From NCBI GenBank assembly GCA_964385465.1, contig CAYLPJ010000034.1, positions 6,162 through 70,161 of the forward strand: a stretch of 64,000 nucleotides of DNA, written 5' to 3'. The notes under the pieces are model-generated. The model did not search any database. It was given only the letters and a program-made list of their open reading frames with translations, and was not told where the DNA came from. Position numbers and translations under genes: made by a program. Position 1 is the stretch's first letter; every line of letters starts with the position of its first letter. Source of the DNA: CAYLPJ01 sp964385465 (lineage in GTDB: Bacteria; Planctomycetota; Phycisphaerae; SM23-33). Below are positions 1 to 7,761 of this stretch, one piece after another.

Positions 1-101
1 TAGTGATTTTATATTTTTTGAGCTTTTGGGTGTATTTTAGTGTAAGAGTGCGCAGAAAGCGGGTTAAGAGGGAATGGGGTGTTCGCCGGAGAGGTGTTGG
101 C

Positions 102-710
102 TCAGCGACTGACGGAGTTGGTGTCCCTTCGGACAGTCCGGCCGGCGTCGTGGAGGGCGTCGGCGATCTCGTCCAGCAGGGCGTCGATGTTCAGGGGTTT
201 GTGCATCAGGCAGCGGGCGCCGCGGGAGAGGATGGCCTCCTGAAGCTCGTCGGACGGATCGGCGGTGATGCCGATGATCACCGTATCGCGGGTGTCCTTG
301 CGTTCCTTGACCCGCCGGCAGACCTCCAGGCCGTCCATGCCGGGCATCCGCATGTCGAGGATGACCACGTCGGGATGGGTCGCGCCGACCGCCTCGCCGG
401 CGGAAAAGCCGTCATGGGCGGTGGATACCTCGAAATCGGGGAAGGCCGAGGCGATCTCGTCGGACAGCAGCGTGGTCACCCCGGGCTCATCGTCGACGAT
501 GAGGACCTTCGGGGGGGAGGGCAGCAGTTCATCGGGGATGCGGAGCCCCTGGCGTCGAAGGAACTCGACGAGGTCCTCGGCCTCGACCCGGCGGTGCCCT
601 CCGGGCGTACGCCCGGCCTTGAGCTTGCCTTGATCGATCCAGTTCGAGACCGATGCGACCGCCACGCCAAGCATCCGCGCAACGGCTGTCGTCGAAAGCG
701 TTCGTCTCAT
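102..710 (-). CDS. Orphan response regulator with N-terminal excisionase/MerR-type HTH
   Basis: Protein of 202 residues. Residues 1-55 form a helix-turn-helix of the excisionase/MerR type, including the GRTPGGHRR segment at about 33-41. Residues 68-195 are a CheY-like receiver with the acidic pair D73/D74, phospho-acceptor D119 (VVILDMRMPG), the GITAD segment and the HKPLN lysine. It is therefore probably a phosphorylation-controlled DNA-binding protein in the cytoplasm. The DNA-binding domain precedes the receiver, the reverse of most response regulators. No histidine kinase lies nearby, so its partner and targets are unknown. The ATG at 710 is followed directly by the HTH; no strong Shine-Dalgarno is seen. 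The first 60 bases of the window, downstream of this gene, are noticeably AT-rich and show no gene. Confidence 0.85.
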   Translation of the reverse strand: MRRTLSTTAVARMLGVAVASVSNWIDQGKLKAGRTPGGHRRVEAEDLVEFLRRQGLRIPDELLPSPPKVLIVDDEPGVTTLLSDEIASAFPDFEVSTAHDGFSAGEAVGATHPDVVILDMRMPGMDGLEVCRRVKERKDTRDTVIIGITADPSDELQEAILSRGARCLMHKPLNIDALLDEIADALHDAGRTVRRDTNSVSR

Positions 711-1069
711 ACTACGGCCCAAGGGGAGATGGCATACGTCCGATCGCGGACATGGTACGGAACTTACGGCCCAAACGCCAGCGCTAAAGCTGGGGAAATC
801 GCCCAAAAGCCAACGCTTCCGCAAATCCGGGGCCGTAACTCGTTCGCGGTTCGGCCCGCCGACATCTTTGTTACGATATCGGCGGGGGCGCGTCCCCGAT
901 GATCCCAAAACCATAAAAAGCATAAAATACATACGCGGCGTCGGCAACCGCACACCGGGGGGGCGGCAGGGATTCAGGGCAGTTGCTTCCCGGCGGCCCG
1001 TTGCTCCGGGCGTTGGCTCGGGATCGCCTGCCTCCCTTGGACCTCTGCTGATCCTCGGCCGCGAAGCGC
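711..1069 (-). promoter_or_regulatory. Upstream region of the response regulator with three TACGGCCC motifs
   Basis: This 359-base gap contains no gene. It holds TACGGCCC at 713-720 and 765-772 in direct orientation, and its reverse complement at 830-837; the last two extend to TTACGGCCC/GGGCCGTAA. A promoter-like pair facing the regulator is TTGCCG (942-947, minus strand), 17 bases, TATGCT (919-924), inside an AT-rich stretch (about 905-938). The motifs could be operator sites for the regulator itself; this is inference. The promoter assignment is weak. Confidence 0.35.
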
Positions 1070-2461
1070 CTACCGGCTGCGGCGGCGCTTCTGGCGGAGC
1101 CAGGATTCGGCCACGACGACCAGGGCCTCCTGGAACGTGGGGTGGGCGTGGATCGTATTGGCGATCTGCTCCAGCGTCAGGCCCTGGCGCAGCGCCAGGG
1201 CGGCTTCGTGGATCATGTCCGTCGCGTGGGGGCCGATCCACAGCGCCCCGTGCAGCCGCCCGGTGTTGCGGTCGGCGAGCACGCGGACCTGCCCGGCCGT
1301 CTCCTCGTACAGCAGCGCCGTACCGCTGCTTGCGTAGCTGTAGCGGAAGACGCCGACGCGTCCGAGCTTCTCCTTCGCCTGCTCGTGGGTGAGCCCCACC
1401 GACGCGACCTCCGGGTGGGTGTACACGCCGACGGGCACGACCGTCCGGTCGTCGCGGGTGTGGTAGCCCATCGCGTTGTCCCCGGCGACGTTGCCCATCC
1501 GCTCGGCGAGGTGGGCGTACTGGAGCTTCTCGGCCACGTCGCCGGCGGCGTAGACGTTCTCGACGTTCGTCCGGCAGCGGTCGTCGACGGGGATGATCCC
1601 GTCGGCGAGGTGCACGCCGGCGGCCCCGAGGCCGATGCCCTCGACGTTGGCCTTGCGTCCCACGGCCACGAGGGCCCGCTCGGCGGTGACGGTCCTCCCG
1701 TCGTCGAGCTCGGCGGAGACCTGCCCGGCGCCGGCGGTCATGGAGACGACCTTCCGCCCGCAGAGCACCTCGGCGCCGCGTTCGGCGAGCGAGGCCGCCA
1801 CGGCCTCGCCGGCCTCCTCGTCCAGCACGCCGAGAAGGCGGTCGAGCATCTCGACGACGACGGTCCGCGCGCCCAGCTCGGCGTACATGGTGGCGAACTC
1901 GCTGCCGATGACCCCGCCGCCCATCACCAGGACGCTGGCGGGCACGTCGTCGGCAACGACGGCCTCGTCGGTCGTCCACAGCAGGCCGGTGTCCCAGGGC
2001 AGGCCCTCCGGGCGGACCGGCGACGAGCCGGTGGCGATCACCACGTTCTTGGCGTGGACCGTCCGCGGGCCGTCGTCGGTCGCGACCTCCAGCGTGCCCC
2101 GGCCCGTCAGCCGCCCCTGCCCGCGGATCACGTCGATGCCCTTCTTGCCGGCCATGCCCTTCTCGGCCCGCCCGCGAAGCTCGCCGACGACGTCCTTGAC
2201 CCGCCGCATGAGCCCGGGCCCGTCGACGCGTCCCTCGGCCGGGGCGATCCCCAGCGAGCCGGCGCGGGTCATCCGCCAGCGGGTGTCGGAGGCGTGGAGC
2301 ATGGCCTTGGTGGGCATGCAGCCGACATTGAGGCACACTCCGCCGATGGCGGACCGCTCGATCAGGCACACCCGCCCGCCTCGGGCGGCGGCGCGGACGG
2401 CGGCGGCGTTGCCGGCCGGGCCGGCGCCGAGGACGGCGACGTCGTAGCTGCCTTCGCCCAC
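1070..2461 (-). CDS. lpdA: Dihydrolipoyl dehydrogenase (E3 / L-protein)
   Basis: Flavoprotein of 463 residues that reoxidises the dihydrolipoyl arm of GcvH and passes electrons to NAD+. The N-terminal FAD fold has GAGPAG (12-17), and the redox disulfide is C43/C48 in GGVCLNVGCMPTK. The NAD-binding fold is in the middle (about 180-210), and the C-terminal dimerisation domain carries the His-Glu catalytic pair in HAHPTFQEAL. The length is normal for the family. It starts with GTG at 2461, one base after the gcvPB stop, with a GGAGG-type ribosome site inside the gcvPB end. Its place as last gene of the gcv operon makes it the dedicated E3, though it could also serve 2-oxoacid dehydrogenases. Confidence 0.95.
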   Translation of the reverse strand: MGEGSYDVAVLGAGPAGNAAAVRAAARGGRVCLIERSAIGGVCLNVGCMPTKAMLHASDTRWRMTRAGSLGIAPAEGRVDGPGLMRRVKDVVGELRGRAEKGMAGKKGIDVIRGQGRLTGRGTLEVATDDGPRTVHAKNVVIATGSSPVRPEGLPWDTGLLWTTDEAVVADDVPASVLVMGGGVIGSEFATMYAELGARTVVVEMLDRLLGVLDEEAGEAVAASLAERGAEVLCGRKVVSMTAGAGQVSAELDDGRTVTAERALVAVGRKANVEGIGLGAAGVHLADGIIPVDDRCRTNVENVYAAGDVAEKLQYAHLAERMGNVAGDNAMGYHTRDDRTVVPVGVYTHPEVASVGLTHEQAKEKLGRVGVFRYSYASSGTALLYEETAGQVRVLADRNTGRLHGALWIGPHATDMIHEAALALRQGLTLEQIANTIHAHPTFQEALVVVAESWLRQKRRRSR

Positions 2462-2462
2462 G

Positions 2463-3923
2463 TCAACCCTCCCCGCCGGGCAGGCAGGCCAGGTCGGGCT
2501 TGCGGGCGGCGCGGGTCTCGTCGAGCCGGCCGACCGGCGTGGTCCGCGGGCAGGCGGCGAGCTGCTGGGGGTCGGTCTCGGCCAGGCGTGCGATCTCGAT
2601 CATCGCGTCGGCGAAGGCGTCGAGGGTCTCCTTGGACTCGGTCTCGGTCGGCTCGATCATCATCGACTCGGGCACCGTCAGCGGGAAGTACACCGTCGGC
2701 GGGTGGAAGCCCCGGTCGATCAGCGCCTTGGCGACGTCCAGCGCGCGGACGCCCTTCTCGGCCTGCGGGGCGGCCGAGAGCACGCATTCGTGCTTGCAGA
2801 TGCGGTCCACCGCGGCGGGGAAGTGCTCCTTGAGCCTGGCCATCAGGTAGTTGGCGTTGAGCACGGCGTTCTCGGCCACGCCGAGCAGCCCGTCGGGCCC
2901 GAGCATCAGCAGGTAGGCGTAGGCCCGCAGGACGATGGCGAAGTTGCCGTAGAACGGCGCGACGTAGCCGATGGACTTGGGCCTGTCGTAGTCCAGCCAG
3001 TAGGAGCCGTCCTCCCGCGCGGCGATGACGGAGGTGGGCAGGAACTCGACGAGGCGTTCGACGACCCCGACCGGCCCGGCCCCGGGCCCGCCGCCGCCGT
3101 GGGGCGTGGCGAACGTCTTGTGCAGGTTGACGTGGACGATGTCGAAGCCGATCTCGCCGGGGCGGCACTTGCCCAGCAGGGCGTTGAGGTTCGCCCCGTC
3201 GTAGTACATCAGCCCGTCGACGGCGTGGACGCGGTCGGCGATCTCCTTGATCCGCGGGTTGAACAGCCCCAGCGTGTTCGGGCAGGTCAGCATCACGCCG
3301 GCGGTCTTCTCGTCGATCGCCCCGGCCAGCGCGTCGAGGTCCATCACGCCCTGCTCGTCGGAGGGGATGGTCTTGACGTCGTAGCCGGCGATGGCCGCGC
3401 TGGCGGGGTTCGTCCCGTGGGCGCTGTCGGGGATGAGGATGGTCGTCTTGTCGTTGCCGCGGTCGGCGTGGTAGGCGGCGATGATCATCACGCCGGTCAG
3501 CTCGCCGTGGGCGCCCGCCAGCGGCTGCATCGTGAACGCCGCCATGCCGCAGATCTCGCGGAGCAGGCGGTCCATCTCGTGGAGGACCTCGAGGGCGCCC
3601 TGGACGCGCATCTGCCCGCCGGGAAGCTGCGGCAGCAGCGGGTGGAGGTAGGCGAAGCCCGGGTAGTGCGCCACCCGCTCGGTGGCCTTGGGGTTGTACT
3701 TCATCGTGCAGGAGCCCAGCGGGTAGAAGCCGTTGTCGACGCCGAAGTTCCGCCGGCTCAGCTCGGTGAAGTGGCGGACGACGTCCAGCTCGCTGAGCTC
3801 GGGAAGCTCCGCGGGCGTCTCGCGCAGCAGCTCCTGCTTGATCGGCACCGGGCGGGAGACGTCCTTGGGGATCACCCGCACGCCGCGGCGGCCTGGAACG
3901 GACTTCTCGAAGATCAGCTTCAC
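2463..3923 (-). CDS. gcvPB: Glycine dehydrogenase (decarboxylating) subunit 2
   Basis: C-terminal half of the split P-protein, 486 residues, as expected for the two-subunit bacterial type. With GcvPA it decarboxylates glycine with pyridoxal phosphate and transfers the aminomethyl group to lipoyl-GcvH. The PLP lysine is K269 in HVNLHKTFATPHGGGGPG, and SCTMKYNPK at 71-79 is a family hallmark. The GTG start at 3923 overlaps the gcvPA stop (GTGA), which indicates translational coupling. A longer open frame runs upstream but lies entirely inside gcvPA and lacks family similarity, so the GTG is preferred. Confidence 0.95.
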   Translation of the reverse strand: MKLIFEKSVPGRRGVRVIPKDVSRPVPIKQELLRETPAELPELSELDVVRHFTELSRRNFGVDNGFYPLGSCTMKYNPKATERVAHYPGFAYLHPLLPQLPGGQMRVQGALEVLHEMDRLLREICGMAAFTMQPLAGAHGELTGVMIIAAYHADRGNDKTTILIPDSAHGTNPASAAIAGYDVKTIPSDEQGVMDLDALAGAIDEKTAGVMLTCPNTLGLFNPRIKEIADRVHAVDGLMYYDGANLNALLGKCRPGEIGFDIVHVNLHKTFATPHGGGGPGAGPVGVVERLVEFLPTSVIAAREDGSYWLDYDRPKSIGYVAPFYGNFAIVLRAYAYLLMLGPDGLLGVAENAVLNANYLMARLKEHFPAAVDRICKHECVLSAAPQAEKGVRALDVAKALIDRGFHPPTVYFPLTVPESMMIEPTETESKETLDAFADAMIEIARLAETDPQQLAACPRTTPVGRLDETRAARKPDLACLPGGEG

Positions 3924-5254
3924 AGGATCACCTCCAGGGCGTGGGCGAGGTAGTCGATGTCTTCCTTCGTCCGCTTCTCGGTGACGGCGACGAGCAGGCA
4001 GTTGCTCATCTCCGGCCAGTACCGCCCGAGGGGGAAGCCGGCGGAGATGCCGCGCTGGAAGAGCCCGCGGATGACCTTGTCGGCGGCCATGGGCAGGTTG
4101 AGGACGAACTCGTTGAAGTACCACCGCTTGGGGAACCGCATGGTCACCCCGTCGACGGCGGTGAGGCGCTCGCGGGCGTAGTCGGCCTTGGCGGCGCAGA
4201 GCTCGGCGAGCTCCCGCAGTCCGTGCTTGCCCAGCAGGCTCAGGTACACGATGGCCGTCAGGGCGCAAAGCCCCTCGTTGGTGCAGATGTTGCTGGTGGC
4301 CTTCTCGCGCCGGATGTGCTGCTCGCGGGCCTGGAGGGTGAGCACGAAGCCCTCGCGCCCGTCGGCGTCGACGGTCCGCCCGGCGACGCGCCCGGGCATC
4401 TTGCGGACGTGCCTGGCCCGCGAGGCCATGAAGCCCAGGTAGGGCCCGCCGAAGGCGACGGGCATTCCGAGGCTCTGGCCCTCGCCGACGACGATGTCGG
4501 CGCCCATGCTGCCGGGCGTCTTGAGGATGCCCAGGGCGGTCGGGTAGCAGGAGACCACCAGCAGCCCGCCGGCGGCGTGGACCATCTCGGCCAGGTCGCT
4601 GAGCTCGTCGATGCAGCCGAAGAAATTGGGGTTCTGGACGATCACCGCCGCCGTGTCGTCGCCGAGCTTCGCCGCGATCGCCTCGCGGTCCGGCAGGCCG
4701 TTCCTCGACGGCGCCTCCTCCAGGTCGATCCCCAGGTTCGTCGTGTACGAACGGACCATCTTGCGGTAGATCGGGCTGACCGAGTCGTCCACGATCACCT
4801 GGCTGCGGCGGGTCACCCGCAGGGCCATCATGATCGCCTCGTACACCGCCGTCCCGCCGTCGTAGAGGCTGGCGTTGGCGACCTCCATGTCCGTCAGCCG
4901 GCAGATCGCCGACTGGAACTCGTAGATCGCCTGGAGCGTCCCCTGGCTGATCTCCGGCTGGTACGGCGTGTAGGCGGTGTAGAACTCGCTCCGCGCGACC
5001 AGCGCCTCGAGGGCGGCGGGGATGAAGTGGTCGTAGAAGCCCCCGCCGAGGAAGCTGACCAGCCCGGTGGTGTTGTGGTCGGCCAGGGCGGCGATCTTCG
5101 TGCGGACCTCCTGCTCGGTCAGCGCGGCCGGCACGTCCAGCTCGCCGCAGCGAAGCTCCGCCGGGATGTCCGCGAAGAGGTCGTCGAGGCTCTCGACGCC
5201 GATCGCCGCGAGCATCTCGCGACGCTGGGCGTCCGTGTTGGCGATGAAGGGCAT
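3920..5254 (-). CDS. gcvPA: Glycine dehydrogenase (decarboxylating) subunit 1
   Basis: N-terminal half of the split P-protein, 444 residues. It begins MPFIANT, as GcvPA proteins do, and carries the family segments YTPYQPEISQGTLQ and SLYDGGTA. It pairs with GcvPB to form the PLP-dependent glycine decarboxylase of the glycine cleavage system. The start ATG overlaps the gcvH stop (ATGA) and its stop overlaps the gcvPB GTG, so the three genes form one translationally coupled block. Nothing unusual is seen. Confidence 0.95.
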   Translation of the reverse strand: MPFIANTDAQRREMLAAIGVESLDDLFADIPAELRCGELDVPAALTEQEVRTKIAALADHNTTGLVSFLGGGFYDHFIPAALEALVARSEFYTAYTPYQPEISQGTLQAIYEFQSAICRLTDMEVANASLYDGGTAVYEAIMMALRVTRRSQVIVDDSVSPIYRKMVRSYTTNLGIDLEEAPSRNGLPDREAIAAKLGDDTAAVIVQNPNFFGCIDELSDLAEMVHAAGGLLVVSCYPTALGILKTPGSMGADIVVGEGQSLGMPVAFGGPYLGFMASRARHVRKMPGRVAGRTVDADGREGFVLTLQAREQHIRREKATSNICTNEGLCALTAIVYLSLLGKHGLRELAELCAAKADYARERLTAVDGVTMRFPKRWYFNEFVLNLPMAADKVIRGLFQRGISAGFPLGRYWPEMSNCLLVAVTEKRTKEDIDYLAHALEVIL

Positions 5255-5640
5255 CAGTGCTCCTGTTGCGAGAGGAACGTCTCGTAGGCGGCCGGGTCCA
5301 TCAACGCGTCCAGTTGCGACGCGTCGGCCAGCTCCAGCTTGTACACCCACCCGGCGCCGTACGGGTCGCTGTTGACCAGCGCCGGGTCGTCCTCGACGGC
5401 GGGGTTCACCGCGGCGACCTTCCCGCCGACCGGCGCGTAGATGCTCGCCGCCGCCTTGGCCGACTCGATCGCGCAGGCCTCGTCGCCGGCGGCGAACTCC
5501 GCGCCCTCGGGGGGCAGCTCGACGAACGTCACGTCGCCCAGCGCCTCCTGGGCGTGGTCGGTGATGCCCACCGTCGCCACGCCGCCCTCGACGCGAACCC
5601 ACTCGTGCTGCTCGGTGTACTTCAGATCGTCCGGTACCAT
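5254..5640 (-). CDS. gcvH: Glycine cleavage system H protein
   Basis: Small lipoyl carrier, 128 residues. The lipoylated lysine is K62 in ESAKAAASIYAP, and the KYTEQHEWVR start and the DPYGAGW segment are typical. It shuttles the aminomethyl group and reducing equivalents between the P, T and L proteins. The gap to gcvT upstream is 32 bases, and it overlaps gcvPA by ATGA. Lipoylation enzymes are not in this window. Confidence 0.95.
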   Translation of the reverse strand: MVPDDLKYTEQHEWVRVEGGVATVGITDHAQEALGDVTFVELPPEGAEFAAGDEACAIESAKAAASIYAPVGGKVAAVNPAVEDDPALVNSDPYGAGWVYKLELADASQLDALMDPAAYETFLSQQEH

Positions 5641-5672
5641 CCTGCGTCTCCTGAATCAGGCCGGCGCCGCCA

Positions 5673-6767
5673 TCACAGCGCCCGCCGGCACGTGCCTTCC
5701 TTGTACAGCGGCTTCTCGCCGACGGTCATGCCCAGCTCCGCCCGGGCGGTGCGGACCACCAGCTCGGCCCCGGCCTCCGCGGCCGAGGGCTCGACGTAGC
5801 CCATCGCGATCGAGACCTCCAGGCTCGGAGAGAACGCCCCGCTGGTGACCTCGCCGACCCGCACGCCGTCGCGGAGGATCGCGTCGCCGGGGTTGGCCCG
5901 CCGGCGCGTCGCCGACCGCAGCGCCGCCAGCCGACGCGACGGGCCCGCGCCCGCCACCCGGCGAAGAGCCGACGCCCCGGGAAACTCCCGGTCCAGGTCC
6001 AACGCGAACTCCAGGCCCGCCTCGATCGGGTTGTGCTGCTCGCTCAACTCGTGGCCGTACAGCGGATAGCACATCTCCAGCCGCAGCGAGTCCCTCGCCC
6101 CCAGCCCGGCCGGGGCGACGCGGGGGTCGCCAAGCAGGTCTTCCCAGATCGCCGGCAGGTCCGGCCCGGCGGCCATGATCTCGTAGCCCAGCTCCCCCGT
6201 GTACCCCGTGCGGGCCAGCGTGACCGAACGCCCGCAGACCGTCCCCCGCGCCACGCCGAAGTACCGCAGGCCCGAGAGGTCCACGTCCGTCCGCGTCGCC
6301 AGCACGTCCGCCGAGGCCGGGCCCTGGAGGTCCACCTTCCCCCAGCCGCGGTCGATCAGGTTCACCGCCTCCACGCCCGCCGGCAGGCGGTCGCGGACGC
6401 AGGCGAGGTCCCCCTCCGCCGTGCCGGCGTTGACCACCAGCAGCAGCTCGTCCTCGGCCGGTCGCATGAGGATCGTGTCGTCGATGACCCCGCCGTCGTC
6501 GTTCAGCAGGAAGCCGTACCTGCACCGCCCGACGCGGAGGCCCTCGGCGTCCTGGGTGCCCACCTTCGCGAACGCCGCCGGGGCGTCGGGGCCGGTGATG
6601 AGGAACTGGCCCATGTGGCTGGTGTCGAAGACGACCGCCTCGCTTCGGCATCGGCGGTGCTCGGCGAGGATGCCCTCGTACTGGACCGGCAGCCGCCAGC
6701 CGCCGAACTCCACGAGGCGTCCGCCGAGCCGCTGATGTGCCTCCAACAAGGGGGTCGTCTTCGCCAT
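5673..6767 (-). CDS. gcvT: Aminomethyltransferase (T protein)
   Basis: Tetrahydrofolate-dependent aminomethyltransferase, 364 residues, the first gene of the gcv operon. It opens with the family pattern TPLLEAHQRLGGRLVEFGGW and contains DTSHMGQF and GYTGELGYEI. It releases ammonia and forms 5,10-methylene-THF from aminomethyl-GcvH. I chose the ATG at 6767, which has GGGAG eight bases upstream, over an in-frame GTG at 6776. No glycine riboswitch pattern is seen in the leader; the region ahead of it carries a TGTCC/GGACA motif cluster instead. Confidence 0.93.
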   Translation of the reverse strand: MAKTTPLLEAHQRLGGRLVEFGGWRLPVQYEGILAEHRRCRSEAVVFDTSHMGQFLITGPDAPAAFAKVGTQDAEGLRVGRCRYGFLLNDDGGVIDDTILMRPAEDELLLVVNAGTAEGDLACVRDRLPAGVEAVNLIDRGWGKVDLQGPASADVLATRTDVDLSGLRYFGVARGTVCGRSVTLARTGYTGELGYEIMAAGPDLPAIWEDLLGDPRVAPAGLGARDSLRLEMCYPLYGHELSEQHNPIEAGLEFALDLDREFPGASALRRVAGAGPSRRLAALRSATRRRANPGDAILRDGVRVGEVTSGAFSPSLEVSIAMGYVEPSAAEAGAELVVRTARAELGMTVGEKPLYKEGTCRRAL

Positions 6768-6904
6768 GCCGTCCACTCCCGAATGCCTTTGCCCTCCCCC
6801 GCCACAGCCCGCCGCGCCGGCTGGCGCCGGGCAGCGGAAGGGATAACCCTACCACCTGCCCGACCGCCCCGCAAGGATCATTCTATCCCGCCCGGCAGGG
6901 CGGG

Positions 6905-7060
6905 TGTGTCGGTTCTGTCCACCCTTTCGGACAGTGGACACACGAGCAAACAATTGGTGTAAATACTTATATATAATATTCTTATGTTTAGTATCCCGTG
7001 TCCAACGGCTTGTCCGGGTGGACAGGCGTGTCCCGGGTGTCCCGGGGGGTGGACAGCCGG
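6905..7060. promoter_or_regulatory. Intergenic control region with TGTCC/GGACA motif cluster and AT-rich island
   Basis: Between gcvT and the divergent Rrf2 gene (487 bases, no gene) lie TGTCC at 6916, 6999, 7011, 7029 and 7038 and GGACA at 6929, 6936, 7020 and 7051. The first sites form an inverted repeat, CTGTCC at 6915-6920 against GGACAG at 6929-6934. An AT-rich island (6955-6992) between the clusters contains TATAAT- and TATTAT-like hexamers and is the probable gcv promoter, although I find no clean -35 box. The motif density is far above chance for this GC content, so an operator array is plausible; the regulator is unknown. Confidence 0.45.
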
Positions 7061-7186
7061 CGGCGGGGGATTCGCAGGCCCCAGCGGCGAGGCCGCCGGG
7101 CGGGCGAGACGTCCGCTGGCGGGGCGTCGCCCCGGTGACCGTCGGGCGGGGGGAAACGGCAATTCAGCTCGCTTCCGGGCAACGCC

Positions 7187-7216
7187 TTGACAACGCCGCG
7201 CCAAATACAATACTAT
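7187..7216 (+). promoter_or_regulatory. Sigma-70-type promoter for the Rrf2 regulator
   Basis: A perfect -35 TTGACA at 7187-7192 is followed after 18 bases by TACTAT at 7211-7216 (4 of 6 matches to TATAAT). It lies about 40 bases ahead of the GTG start at 7255. The AT-rich -10 region stands out in GC-rich DNA. The overlapping ATATCGAT segment (7215-7222) could serve as an autoregulatory operator, as in other Rrf2 genes; that part is speculation. Confidence 0.6.
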
Positions 7217-7254
7217 ATCGATCAGGTAACTTTGGTACAGATGGAGTCGAGGCC

Positions 7255-7701
7255 GTGAACCTGTCTCAGAAATGCCTGTATGCCCTGCGGGCGCTGTTCG
7301 AGCTGGCCCGCCGGGAGGGGCGCGGGGCCGTGCCCGCCGCGGACATCGCCGCCGCACAGGACATCCCGCGGCGCTTCCTGGAGCTGATCCTCAAGGAACT
7401 CAAGCAGCCCGGGTGGGTCGAGAGCTTCCGCGGGCCGCGAGGCGGGTACGCCCTGGCCGTCCCGGCCGGGGGGCTGTCGGTCGGCGAGGTGGTCCGCTTC
7501 GTCGAGGGGCCCTTGGCGCCCGTCCGCTGCCTCGGCGAGGCCGGCGACGCCGAATGCTCCCTCCGCGGCCGATGCGCGTTCGCCGGCCTGTGGGAGCGGG
7601 CCGAGCGGGCCCTCGCCGACGTCTACGACCGGACCACGCTGGCCGACCTCGTCGCCGACGCCGAAGCCGAAGGACCCTACGTCCACGAGTACATCATCTG
7701 A
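7255..7701 (+). CDS. Rrf2 family transcriptional regulator with cluster-type cysteines
   Basis: Protein of 148 residues with the Rrf2 winged helix: residues 1-60 include LSQKCLYALRALFELAR, the recognition region IPRRFLELILKELKQ and the wing FRGPRGGY. Three cysteines follow in the C-terminal half in the pattern C-x8-C-x5-C (near residues 86-101), fitting Fe-S ligands as in IscR and NsrR. It lies directly ahead of sulfite reductase and CysH genes and likely controls them in response to sulfur, nitrogen oxide or redox state; which one cannot be read from the sequence. The GTG at 7255 has GGAG eight bases upstream. Confidence 0.88.
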   Translation: MNLSQKCLYALRALFELARREGRGAVPAADIAAAQDIPRRFLELILKELKQPGWVESFRGPRGGYALAVPAGGLSVGEVVRFVEGPLAPVRCLGEAGDAECSLRGRCAFAGLWERAERALADVYDRTTLADLVADAEAEGPYVHEYII

Positions 7702-7761
7702 GCGAGCGGCGCCCGGCCGGGCGCGACGCCCCGACCGGCCCCGGCCCCACCGGAGACCGAC

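Noticed and set aside
6768..6960. Possible glycine riboswitch ahead of gcvT
   Set aside because: The conserved tandem aptamer sequence pattern is not present; only short inverted repeats of the TGTCC motif are seen.
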